64,000 nucleotides of DNA from Membranipora membranacea. Its lineage: Eukaryota; Bryozoa; Gymnolaemata; Cheilostomatida; Membraniporidae. The position numbers were made by a program, and so were the translations under genes. The notes below the pieces were generated by a model. The model was not told the origin of the DNA, did not search any database, and worked only from the letters and a program-made list of their open reading frames with translations. Positions 26,401 through 36,100 of the stretch are shown in pieces. Position 1 is the stretch's first letter, and each line of letters starts with the position of its first letter. The stretch is taken from positions 9,071,501-9,135,500 of the forward strand of contig OU612070.1 in NCBI GenBank assembly GCA_914767715.1. The letters run 5' to 3'.

Positions 26401-29240
26401 GCAGAAAGCTGTCCAGTATTGTCTCGATAAGGTATTTATATTTGTTCAGACTACAGCTGAATGATTTGATCCATTTTACCCTGCCAGCTCCGAAATGTTA
26501 GTGGCGCTGTACCAAATATACAATTTGGCTTCCCATTTACAAAGAAGCGGCAGACCTTGCAAAATAATGGCTCTTATCCAATCAAAGCGGATAGTTTGAA
26601 TGATAGCCAGTAGAGGGTCAAATAGGAATGACAAGAAATACTATTGTTAATATCTCTTAAATGTACAAACCTTTACATTTTCCTGCTGACTCTCTAAGGC
26701 TGCGATTGTCAGACATCTTTTTTTTTCTCATCAAATAAGAACTTACTGTTTTGCAGAAATGTTCCACAGACATATTTGTATCCTGCCTATTTAGTCCTGC
26801 AGTGAGGGACGGTTATCTATCCCAACTACAAGATCAACTGCTGCTAGTTGATCCGAGTCTTCAAAAATGGAACACATATCTGACTGCAGTTTGTAGAAGT
26901 TTGGCTAAGAGTAGTCAGTATCACACTCTTTACCAAATACAACTTTTTACAAAGGTAGGACAACATTAAACTTCAATTGAAAAACATTGGTATCATCTTT
27001 TATATCTTGTATGATTTGTAAGCCAGTGGCTTCATGGCTTAGGCTTAGGCATGGTCAATTTGGAATGACAATAAGAGGAACATTAAGATTCCTGAATTGT
27101 ACAAAACTTACTCATTACCTTCATTTTTTCATGCTGACCCATAGTTTGAGGAAACTTAATATCATCTCACTGATTTAGGGTGGAAGCTACTCTTATCTGT
27201 GTTTATGAAAATTTTACGATATCGATTCAGCAATATATCGCTGTGTAAACTTGGGAACATCAGACAAAAAATAAGCTATAGTTTTCTAGTTTTGTGCTCA
27301 CGCTTTTACACTGTTATGTAGGACTTCATAAGAGCTGCCATGACCTGTGTTCAGATGTTTTATCTGGATAAATCAAAGACATATGCTGACTTAGCAGAGC
27401 GCTGCAGTCACCTAGAGAAAGCATTAGACCATTACCAATCATACTTGAATCCAGCAAAATGGGACAAAATACCTCGACACAGACCTCAACAGCATGGTCG
27501 AAGTGTGGAGTCATCAGTCCGACTTTCACTCGCAGAATCTGATGTTAAGAAGTAGGTGAACATGGCTGTTTATCTCGTCTAGGGCACACCTAATGAATGG
27601 TCATTAATGTCAAAGTGTACATACAAAAACACAAATTGATAGTTGGCGTTTTGCTTGGACTCGATAGCTGTTTGATATCCCATGAAGGGTAGTGTGAACT
27701 TTCAGTCTGTAGCCTGACATATCCGAAAACCACATGGAGGAGAAACTACCTGTTTTAACAGAAATTTTAAAACGTTACGTTTGTTTATAGAAACATGTTG
27801 ACAGTAAAGTTACAAATTGAGGTAACTAAGTTTGTATCATCCACTACCTCAAGGAGAGAACCTGCTGTAACTTTATTTGGTGACAGTCAACAGAAGACAA
27901 TTCTCGCCTCAAAAGTGATATTAGCTGGTAAAAGTATCAACGATGGATTCAGCCTGGCCTTCAGAATCATCCAGGTGAAGTGTACTCTAAATTGTTAGTC
28001 TTCGTTCGAGCTCCTAAATTTGAACTTATGTGAATACCAAATGATTGTAGCTACCATTGATGAAGTGTAACAAGGATAAATTTAGCACAATCTATCCCTG
28101 GGATCTTGCAAGGTATGTCAGTCCCATGGCAGAGAAAGACTGATTTGACAGTCTACCCTTTAAATAGGAAAAAAGGTTGAAGTTATTCGAAAAGAACTTT
28201 CCATGCCCCACGTCATAATAATATTGAGAAAGTTCGTAGCGTGTTCGATTGACATAAATTAAATTGATTCTTCTAGTGAATTAAAACTATATCTTCAAAA
28301 CAATATTATGTCACAAGGTCATATGCGAATAGGAGGGCTGGCTCACTAATCTTCTGGCTTACATCTTTTACACCATTTATTTTGGTTATTTTTAGGACTA
28401 TCAGTTAGAGACAGCTGCTGTATATAAGCTTGTAGCTGAGTCACTGGGAGACTGCAGGTATTATTCTCATATAAAACAGTTCATTAGCTGTATTAAAGAC
28501 TCGGGACTATCTGATCCACAGCTACATGACAGGGTATTACTGAGTGCCATTAAAGCTGCCGGACCAAATGAAAGCTCTCAAAGTAAAGATATCGAAGCTT
28601 TATCTAAGCTTCTTAGATATGACTCCAGTAAGGTCAGTATTGTGAAGGTTAACTCTACCTACCTAGTATTTTCGCAATGATGATGTCCTTTCAGGTTCAA
28701 CATCATTGAAACCTCGGCCACCCTTAGATCAGGTTTGATCCAGTTTGCCTGCATTCCAGTTGCTCCCACTCCACTGATAAGCCACGACTTATCAGTGGAT
28801 TGGGAGCGACTTCGAATGCAGGCAAGCTGGACTAAAATTGGTCTAAGCCACCCTTTATAGCTTGTTTCAACCGTTCCTTTGGCTGTTTGATTGGTTAAGT
28901 ACATTGATAAAAAGACATATTTGATTGTTTTATGGAATGATTGCACTATCAAAGCTTCACTCATTCAAAATCTGTTTGCTACCCTATCACCAATGCAGCA
29001 GAGCTCATATCTGAAAGACTGTGGGCCATCACGATATAAATAATATTAATCACATTTGTATTCTGATTACAGGTGGAAGCGTATATATGGAGTGGTAAAT
29101 TACGAAGCGCTTATCTATTAGCTATAAAATTGGACTCACTAGAAACTATTTCTCGTATATCAGCCGAGGCTGAGAAACTAAATCAAATGTCAGTAAAATC
29201 AATCTGTGATAAATATATCAAGCAAAAACGCGGCCATTAG
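5494..29240 (+). CDS. ZFYVE26: ZFYVE26 / spastizin orthologue, 31 exons, 5' end not found
   Basis: FYVE-finger protein of the spastizin (SPG15) family, known to bind PI3P on endosomes and lysosomes and to work with spatacsin (SPG11) and AP-5 in lysosome reformation and autophagy. All 31 mapped exons have GT...AG borders and join in one continuous phase, giving about 1,791 codons to the TAG at 29238-29240. The FYVE finger falls at mapped residues ~1046-1105. About 727 residues follow it, close to the human spacing, whereas roughly 700-750 residues expected before it are missing. The first mapped exon begins in phase 2 behind a strong acceptor (TTTTTTTAG), so earlier exons should exist upstream, perhaps before the GPCR or outside the window. 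An ankyrin gene is nested antisense in intron 16. The three exon-block entries give coordinates. Confidence 0.9.
8537..8571. repeat. 28 bp perfect palindrome with 8 bp flanking repeats
   Basis: Bases 8537-8564 form a perfect palindrome centred on AGATCT with no loop. The inserted core 8539-8563 is flanked by GTAACGCC at 8531-8538 and 8564-8571, like an 8 bp target-site duplication. A third TAACGCC occurs slightly upstream near 8512. It lies in ZFYVE26 intron 6 (8173-9012), which otherwise shows nothing. Confidence 0.75.
9485..9726. repeat. Degenerate TATTACGTAT-type repeat cluster
   Basis: Intron 7 of ZFYVE26 contains many imperfect copies of a short self-complementary word (ATTACGTAT, ATTACATAA, ACGTATTATG, TGTTACGTAATAC) on both strands, interrupted by a unique stretch near 9560-9610. 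It ends 24 bases before exon 8. It looks like a decayed inverted simple repeat able to form multiple small hairpins. Confidence 0.55.
12341..12372. repeat. TA microsatellite
   Basis: Interrupted (TA)n tract in ZFYVE26 intron 12, just upstream of the foldback element at 12465. Further TA runs touch that element on both sides (12451-12464 and from 13171) and recur near 13412-13430, consistent with insertion of the element into a TA-rich stretch. Confidence 0.7.
12465..13170. mobile_element. 706 bp foldback MITE, copy 1
   Basis: Terminal repeats TCACAGAGTAAGGATA... and its complement end the element. The arms (12465 to about 12787, and about 12850 to 13170) are inverted copies of each other along nearly their whole length around a ~60 bp loop. 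There is no coding capacity beyond chance frames. It lies in ZFYVE26 intron 12, so the host pre-mRNA could fold it into a long hairpin. Copy 2 is at 61140-61840 and an end-only remnant at 51994-52025. Flanks are TA repeats, which hides the target duplication here. Confidence 0.85.
14481..14719. mobile_element. 239 bp MITE with GGGGGGTCTTTCAATYAGAA ends, copy 1
   Basis: The left end 14481-14500 and the reverse complement of the right end 14700-14719 differ at one base. The body contains repeated GAGCGAT / ATCGCTC words on both strands. It occupies most of ZFYVE26 intron 14, ending 37 bases before exon 15. A related copy without the right end starts at 55931. C[AT]GGGG termini recall hAT elements, but no 8 bp target duplication was found, so the superfamily is left open. 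Confidence 0.75.
15394..15399 (-). terminator. Candidate poly(A) signal of the nested ankyrin gene
   Basis: TTTATT on the + strand is AATAAA on the minus strand, 126 bases beyond the ANK-A stop. It sits only 19 bases from the end of ZFYVE26 exon 16 (15375), so an ANK-A transcript cleaved ~20 bases downstream would overlap the host exon in antisense. Confidence 0.45.
15525..17860 (-). CDS. Ankyrin-repeat protein ANK-A, nested in ZFYVE26 intron 16
   Basis: Two coding exons, 17860-17104 and 16927-15525, join in phase 1 across a 176 bp GT...AG intron to give 719 residues. Residues ~1-250 are acidic and rich in Ser, Thr, Asp and Gln, predicted disordered, with TDSSTVLVYDDHTTS shared with the paralogue. 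The rest is about eleven ankyrin-type repeats (TPLHLAAEHN, TPIHCIAG, TPVHMAAG, TALHFAAA, TPVHEAAK). Several repeats run ~40 residues instead of 33 because a helix of the form LDERLTISLLHERD precedes the next TPLH. No kinase, SOCS, death or membrane domain is seen. An acceptor-like TTTTGTAG lies just before the ATG, suggesting an upstream 5'UTR exon. Function unknown; presumably protein-protein binding. Confidence 0.85.
17861..19431. other. Remainder of ZFYVE26 intron 16
   Basis: No coding exon for either strand was found. It probably holds the promoter and a 5'UTR exon of ANK-A. A loopless 24 bp perfect palindrome (AATCATAGACTG and its complement) lies at 18545-18568. Confidence 0.5.
18545..18568. 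repeat. 24 bp perfect palindrome
   Basis: AATCATAGACTG followed immediately by its reverse complement. Unlike the palindrome at 8537, no direct repeats flank it. It lies in ZFYVE26 intron 16 upstream of the ANK-A start, so a regulatory dyad is an alternative to an insertion remnant. Confidence 0.7.
19432..22054 (+). other. ZFYVE26: ZFYVE26 mapped exons 17-21 with the FYVE zinc finger
   Basis: Exons: 19432-19693, 20276-20418, 20759-21010, 21314-21500, 21912-22054. Exons 18-19 encode a Ser/Pro-rich linker ending in WVPDDQAERCMVC, the WxxD motif plus the first CxxC pair. Exon 20 supplies RRHHCRRCG (the phosphoinositide-binding R(R/K)HHCR motif), CASC, and the closing RVCDDC. All four CxxC zinc-ligand pairs and the basic patch are intact, so PI3P binding should be retained. 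The finger is split by an intron after TFSM. Confidence 0.93.
19778..19885 (-). mobile_element. tRNA-derived SINE remnant (Glu-like head)
   Basis: Read on the minus strand, GTAGTGTAGTGGTTAGGATT resembles the A-box half of a tRNA-Glu/Val gene, and TTGAATCCCCGTC resembles a B box (GGTTCGAATCC). The sequence between them is shortened, so no cloverleaf forms. It lies in ZFYVE26 intron 17. Best read as a degraded tRNA-headed SINE rather than a tRNA gene. Confidence 0.35.
22055..23960. other. ZFYVE26 intron 21, with a possible hAT-like MITE at ~23097-23483
   Basis: The largest ZFYVE26 intron without a nested gene. No exon is supported. Near 23100 CTGGCTACACACGCCGT is roughly mirrored near 23447-23465 by ACAGCGTGTGTAGTCGCAG, suggesting a diverged ~390 bp inverted-repeat element. 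Target duplications were not recognisable. Confidence 0.35.
25800..26066. other. Unexplained segment open on both strands in ZFYVE26 intron 25
   Basis: A less AT-rich patch with an 83-codon frame on + (25816-26067) and a 95-codon frame on - (26036-25749). Neither resembles a known family, and the flanks lack convincing splice sites in phase with ZFYVE26 exons 25 and 26, which join directly in frame. It may be an old insertion or an alternative exon. Confidence 0.25.
28726..28846. mobile_element. 121 bp hairpin MITE with 9 bp target duplication
   Basis: The two halves are inverted copies (TTGCCTGCATTC... and ...GAATGCAGGCAA, continuing inward through GCTCCC and the CCACTGATAAG core). GCCACCCTT occurs at 28717-28725 and again at 28847-28855, a 9 bp direct repeat as expected for a Mutator-type MITE. 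It lies in ZFYVE26 intron 30. A second member is at 49212-49294. Confidence 0.7.
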
Positions 29241-30265
29241 CAGAACAGTCACCTGAATATGAGCTTGACTACATAGAATCTGGAAAATGACAGGTGCTAA
29301 CAATAATTTTGTTTCATATATCCCACAATGCAACCCCCAGACATTTCAAGTCATGTATCAACTAACGATAAAGGAATGAGAATTATAAATGTTTTCTGTT
29401 TTTCTGTATAATTTGTGTCTTTAACCCTAACAAGAGTGCTTCCAGTAGAACTTTCACAGAAGGTTATTTGACAGTAAGGTTTTAGTTGAGATTTTTGATA
29501 CACTGTCATTTTCTGGTTGTCCGCCCTTGACATATACATGGTGATGTAGTTTGATGGTGCTCTATTTCTATAAGTTATTAACATTTTGGGCTGATTAAGA
29601 AGCCTCTAAAATAAAAGTATGGAAAGCAGTGTAGTCTTCTTATCCTTGGCTGGTGAGTAACATAATTCATAATCCGAGATTCTACATCAATTTCGCTCCC
29701 TGCGCCCGACTCAAAATTTCATCTCTCACCTAAAACTATTCACATGCTCCAGGTAATCATTGTCCATTTTACAAAGCTAAAGCCTATAACATGTTTGTTT
29801 CATTCTTAAAATTTTGAACCAATTCTGGTGCCCTTATCTCATTAAATGAGTCACTGAATAGACTTCGATGTTTTGTTTTATTAAAATCAAAAGTCATCTA
29901 TTGGATAAATGTTATGGTTGCAAGATTATCTATGTCAATTAAAATTATCAATCGATATTGTTAAAATGAAAACACTGCACTACAGTTAGCTGGGTACATG
30001 TTACCTGGGATGCAAAAAAGTAAATTTATCATTATGTTATTCTTACATTAATATTAGAAAAAGTTATTTCATATTATTCTAGGAAAGCCGTAAAGATTAA
30101 TTGGGTTGATGTATAAAAATGTAAAATTTAAACTAGATGAAAAGGTGTAAGTAATTGCTGACATTAACTCCCTGCCCTGAGAGCCATGTCACGTCTAATT
30201 CAGTAATGTTAGCTACAAGATGTAGAATAGAGTTTTGGATGTGATAATTTTTTTGTCGAGGAACG
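29241..30265. other. Convergent 3' intergenic region
   Basis: Between the ZFYVE26 stop (+) and the ANK-B stop (-). It should hold both 3'UTRs: AATAAA for ZFYVE26 at 29610, and TTTATT at about 29877-29882 as a possible minus-strand signal for ANK-B, 384 bases beyond its stop. Nothing else is seen. Confidence 0.5.
29610..29615 (+). terminator. Candidate poly(A) signal of ZFYVE26
   Basis: AATAAA lies 370 bases after the ZFYVE26 stop codon. It is the first canonical hexamer I noted in the 3' flank on this strand. Assignment is by position only. Confidence 0.45.
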
Positions 30266-33151
30266 CTAGTCGAGAGGTTCCATTATCATTTCTCGCTTAG
30301 ATTTCGATGGGGAAGCCAGTGCAAGTTTGTGTGATATTTCGATGGGTGTCATGCCTTTAGAATTCTTCATACTTAGCAATCCCTTCTTGATCTCACGGCC
30401 AACTGCTGCGGTTAGAACTTTCATCATTGCTATGTTATTTTCTTTATGTTCTGCAGCCAGGTGTAAAGGTGTTGATCCATGCTTATTGTATTTTCGCAAC
30501 AAGCCTGCAATGTGCTGTTCTTCCAATTCCTCAATCATGTTTCTAATCATGGTGACCCCATTGGCTGCTGCAAAGTGTAACGGTGTGGAGTCGTCCATTG
30601 CTTTCATGCTCAGAACCTGGACTCGCTGCTCAAGGTACAAGTCTCGGACTAGTGCATGTATGACTTTTGGATCTTTACTGGTCTTTGCTGCTGTGTGCAA
30701 AGGGGTCCAATTCAGTGTCTTTGATGTCAGACATAAAAGTTCCATTCTCACTCCCGCATCTAAATCCTGCAGTAGGGCTCTTACCTTCTCTGCACTCTGA
30801 TGTTGTGATCCCGCTGCCCCATGGATTGGAGTACAGCCATAGTTATCGACTATGCGCAGTAGACTGATTATTTGTTGCTGTTGGAGGTTTTTCAGCAGTT
30901 CTAGGACAATGTCAGCGCTTTTATTATACTGAACTGCCAGATGAAGAGCTGTGTTTCCTGCACCTTCATCATCCTTCCCATCGCTGATCATCAATAATGA
31001 CATCCACTGATCTGTGCTCAAAGGACCAGACATTGCTCTTATGATATAAGGATTATCATTGAATCTGGCTGCCATGTGTATCGGTGCTGGTGATGACCCT
31101 AATCCTGACACTTCCGACTTGATACTAATTTTGTTAGAGAGTTTTATGTGTAAATCATCTACTGACTCACTCTCCGTGTACATCTTGTAAAGTAGTGGCA
31201 TCTTGAGAGAAACCATCAGGTGGGTAAAGAAATCGGGACTGTCACACTGCTTCAGGAGATCCATAACTTCAGCATCCATAAAAAGTGAAATCATGTCAGG
31301 CATGTGTTCCAGTCCGCCATCAGACATAGATTCTCTTATCTTCTTTCTCGCGATATCAGGTAAACTACCATCTTCCTCATCAGGCACGCTGTGATCGCCA
31401 CTGTCACTGTTTTGATCATCTCTCTTGGTTTCTTTGGAGTTATGCTTACTCATGTGTCCCGGTGACTCCTTACCAGATTCTTCTTCATGGTTGTGTATGT
31501 CTGCTTCAATCCATGGCATAAAACTTCTTTCACAAAAATGTAAAAGTTCAGGTTCAATTTCACCTCCATCTGTGTTCAAAATATAATTCATAATAAGATT
31601 TTGATAGAGTGTTATTTGAGTAGATACTAGTTTATCTAGCTTTGCCTTCATCTCTCCAGGCAGCTTTGTCCCACTGAAATCCATAATATCAGAGCACATC
31701 CCCATCATACCTTCTAATAAAGCATGTAGTGAATCTACATACAATCTTTTGTTTTCTTGAAGAAGGTCTGGGTATAAAAGGGATGACATGCCGAGTGAAC
31801 ATTTTTCAGAGTTTGATCCGGTATCCAAAATTTGTTTGACAAAATCTTTATTGTCCATACATAGCGCAATATCAGACATGGCTCGTGCTTTGTTATCAAG
31901 TTCTGGAAATAAGTGATTGTAAACTTCTTCGGGATACATCTGGCGGACTGTAAATATATAACAAAAGAATGTTTGTCTTTATAGTTGAAATATGTTTACT
32001 AATTATCTGTATCTGGCACCAAACTGTTTATCATACATCAGTTTAAAATTGTTATAGTATATTATTTTGTTTTCAGCCTATTGTCTAAGAGATTTGTGCT
32101 TTATCTTGGATGACCAACAGATTTTTATGCTGCATAGGACATTGAATAATATTTAGTACTGAACAGACTATTTTATCAAATCTTAGTTGCCAAGAACTGT
32201 TCCTAGCAAGAACTCTCCTTTATAGACATTCTTTGCTTGAAATATTGATATATTTGAACCAAGCTTCCTCAAGATTTTTGTAGGGTTAACTTTAATCTTC
32301 ACAGATGTTCAATTATAACCGGATAAAACATACATCAACTGTGTTATCCTAGAACAAATTTGTTGCCTCCAATGGTGGAGGAGTATTTTGAATGCCATTT
32401 GATAAGGCACTGTGTCACTTACATCCATCTTCATCGTTTTCTCTCTTATTGGTCTTTTCATCCAAGACTTCATCACCAAAAGTAGCAGCATCAGACCTGA
32501 TACTTGATGTTCGTTAGTTTGACTCTCCATTTCCTCTCCATCTTCAGTCGCCGGGTATCCTGATGAAGCATTTCTCCCACCATCACTTGTGACCCCTGGA
32601 GGGAGGTGTTTTGGTAGCTCTTGTAGAAACTCTTGTTGCTTCTGCACTCTCATTTTTTGCATCTGAGCAGATATAGAGCTGTTAGTTGTACTTTGTGACA
32701 TCACATCATCATCATCAGCGTTTCCTGCTCCATCAGTCTGAGTCATGGCACCTTCATCAACTTGGCCCTCTACGTGCTCTGGACTGTGATCCGCAGTTCC
32801 AGTCCAGCGCTGAGTTTGTTGAAGGACTCTTCTCTGTTCGCTCCCTGACGAAGAATCATTGTTCTGGGGAAATTCTCTGAGTGCATGGTCGTTTTCAATC
32901 TCAACATTGCTAGTGTCTTCACTTGCTGAGGTTGTAGTTGTTTGGTTGTCGTCCGGCATAGCAGCATCTACTTCAGAATTAGAAGTCGTGTGGTCATCAT
33001 ACACTTGAGCTGTTGAGCTGTCAGTCATGACCTCATCACTCTGAGGTGGGCTGTCTCTGTAATCATCACTGTTACTCTCGGTTTCTCTCTGCACAGGTAG
33101 TGCAGCGATTGGATGGTCATCATCAGTCTGTATATCCCCTTCTCTCTGCAT
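30266..33151 (-). CDS. Ankyrin-repeat protein ANK-B, paralogue of ANK-A
   Basis: Exons 33151-32497 and 31947-30266 join in phase 1 across a 549 bp intron to give 778 residues. The donor after ATCAG (32497) was chosen over an earlier GT because only it keeps frame. The N-terminal ~215 residues are acidic and Ser/Thr/Gln-rich and share TDSSTAQVYDDHTTS and SQSTTNS with ANK-A. A helical region of ~280 residues without clear ankyrin signature (it begins around RQMYPEEVYNHLFPEL) replaces the first ANK-A repeats. About seven ankyrin repeats follow (APIHMAARFN, TALHLAVQYN, TPIHGAAG, TPLHTAAK, TPLHFAAAN, TPLHLAAEH), again with ~40-residue spacing. An acceptor-like TTTTACAG precedes the ATG by 14 bases, so a 5'UTR exon is likely here too. 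Function unknown. Confidence 0.85.
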
Positions 33152-36100
33152 TGTCTATGATACACTGTAAAAGTCAAGCTACTATTAATGGACTTGATGA
33201 CAAATACGGCTATACTTATTGAGAAGGTGCAGGTGGTCAAGAGGGTGGGCAGGAGAGCGGACAGGATTGAGAATTGATGGGCAGATAACTGTTCCTTACC
33301 TACTATCCTGTGTTGCTCTTATTCATTGAACATATAAACAGGCGAACACATTTATTTGTCAGCAGAATTTCCGATTTTAACTTAAATATATTATCATCAT
33401 TATCTTTTGGTATATTGCTCCCTCACCTCAGGCAATAGCCTTGATAAGCTAATTCAAATAAAAAACCATGAGTACATTCACATTTCTCTCCCAATATAAT
33501 GCTACGTTCTATAGATATGAGAAAACTAAGAACTATATCTTGAACCTAGCAGAGAGAGATGTCACTCGAGGTCATGAGAATCCAGTGTAGTTAAACCCAT
33601 AGTTCACCAACACCAGTAGCTAAGCTGGCAAGTTCATATGCATCAATCAAATGAAAGATTCAACATATCACAAACACCAAAGGTCAACATTTTCATGTCA
33701 AGCTTAAATAAAGCTGTTTTCAGGATTTACAAGGTAATGTAGTATTGCTTTAAAATAAAAAATTGCAAAGAATGTTGCTTGGTAATTATATTGTATGATA
33801 ATGTATTCTACCTTGTTGCCTTGCTAAGTTCACAAAATCTCTGATTAAAGTCGCAGTGAGAGAAGCATGTCTCAATCCTCTATTTTTGAGTTGTTGAATG
33901 AGGCTCACATGAGGCTCAATTGATAACCTTGAGTCTTATGATCACAATTTTTCTTTATCTCAAATTTTGGTACCATAGGTTTTATTTGCTTTGAGCATCA
34001 GCAAAAGAGTGTGTTCTGCAATATTACTTAAATTTTTGCCATATAAAACAATGTGAGGTGATAATATCTTAGGAGCTGAGGCTTTGATGCTAAATTTTCC
34101 AAAACTCATTGGGCTTTCAGTGTCATTGTACCAAGTAATCACGATTGATTCTAGAAAATTTATGTCAGCAGAGATGTTTTTATTTCAGAAATCAAATGTA
34201 TCATGAAGTATGATGAGCATTCAAAAAGCCAGTGCAGCCTCTTCCCTGTTACCTGGCTAACTAATTGTTTGTACAAAGCACTAGCGCTACACTGGTTTCT
34301 CTGCAGTTGGCAGCTTATGAGATGATATAAAAATATCTAAACACATAACTCTTGCTACCAAACCAATTGTTGCTTTTGTTTGGCATTGATAACTGAAAAT
34401 ATTATCTTGAATTCAGTGAGTGAGTGTCACAACCAGTTGCTCAGACTGCCACAGTCTCTAATCCCCATCTGAGTACATCTTATTAGCTCTCTATGAGTAT
34501 TTGGTTATTCTATCTGCATTTTTTTTTTCTTCTCTTTACACTAGGTCTTATTTGACCGCCCTATTTACAGATGTGTGGGGTAGATACTCTATATTCTCGC
34601 CTTTCGTTGCCGGCTTCTCTTTTTTGGAAGAGGAAAGGGGGGATCTTTATACTGCGCGCAAGCACACAGTTGACCATTATTTATGGTCCTGATCAGAACA
34701 GACCTTCAACTCCTTCTTCTGTTGAGCTGTCTCAGAAGTTGGATTTTGGAATCAGGTATTTATTCTGAGATCAGGCTCTGAGTATGTTGCTCACCACCTC
34801 AACGCATTGCCGTAATAACTCCTTGTGTTTTCTTTGACTTTTAGATTAAATAGGTCATACCTTGATAATGATGCATCAAGTTAAAAGCGAAAATCAAGTC
34901 AGTTGTTCATGAGTCAGCTTACCCTGAAAAATAAGAAGACAACTTCTGGCACAGAAACAAATCAAAATTGAACTTTCTTTGCACAATACTATATGTAGTA
35001 AAAAAGTGTTTTCCGTCTAAAGGTATTGAAAGCTCTGAGTTTATTGTAAACTTATATTAAAATTATACTTTTGGAATTATTTTTTGTATGAAGCCAATCT
35101 TTTATTTCCAAGAAATTGAGGTATTTCTGATGCAAGGTAAGCCTGTGTTTGGTATTTTCAGCGTCTCACCAGCCAGATGTGATGTTGGATGAATCATAAG
35201 TGAATATATCAGCTCACAAACTGTCAAGAGATTTAGACTGATCAGAATTATTATCTATCTAAATCTATATATACATATATATATATTTATATATATATAC
35301 TATTTTATTTGCCTTTTCCATAACATGAGCACCATGTGCAATGTGATATCCCACCCCAATCAGAAATGTTGAAATGAAGATCCCCTCAGTAGAATTCTAA
35401 TCTTACCTTTTAGATGGAGTTTTCATCCTGCCTAACTGTCGCAGCTACAGTAAAAATTAAAAAATAACACTTAAAATAGTTTTTTAAATCTTAATGACCC
35501 ATTGTTCCCTTCGACCACCAGCAATGCTTATACGTGGTTGCAATGTTGCCAGGCTAATTGTAAAATCAAGTCCAAACCTGAGTTATTTGTGAGTAATTGA
35601 CTGGCACAAATTCGGGAAGTTATCTCTGCCATATGATACCCTTTTACCATAAATCATACAAAATTTCATTTTTTACTGTGTCATTCAAACAAAGCATTAA
35701 ACAGAAAAGATCTTGTGATATATCAAAATCTGTTATCGTTAGCGTTATTGACTTCAAGAACAGTAAGCTGTGGCAAACTGAGGATATCATAGCGATGTAT
35801 TGTTTCATAAAGAATGCTTGGTAACCGCAGTTTTTTCAATTTGTGTCTGACAAAACACAATATTTGACACCGCACACACACACATCTAAATCAATAATAA
35901 CTACATAAATAAGAATAATTTGAATTCTTTGTATGTACACATTTATTTTTTGCAGAGCACATGATCTTTACAGCATATTCCTGCTTGGCCAGAAAACAGA
36001 AAAAATATTTCACAAGCTAGGTTTAGTAGGAAAAAATCGTTCAATAAACAATCTAGAACTGACAGGGTTCCAACCAAGCAACATGAGAGTAAAGAGTTAT

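Larger units (their letters stand above)
23961..29240 (+). other. ZFYVE26: ZFYVE26 mapped exons 22-31 (C-terminal domain)
   Basis: Exons: 23961-24121, 24478-24654, 25000-25165, 25535-25702, 26270-26431, 26757-26954, 27322-27551, 27791-27974, 28396-28632, 29073-29240. They encode the helical C-terminal region, including HYLKLYGNHQLIINFY, which I recognise as the conserved HYLxxYG...IINFY segment of spastizins. The last exon ends AYLLAIKLDSLETIS...KRGH-stop. Length and order match the family after the FYVE finger. Confidence 0.85.

Noticed and set aside
30327-30800. 157-codon + strand frame opposite ANK-B
   Set aside because: Antisense shadow of the ankyrin repeats.
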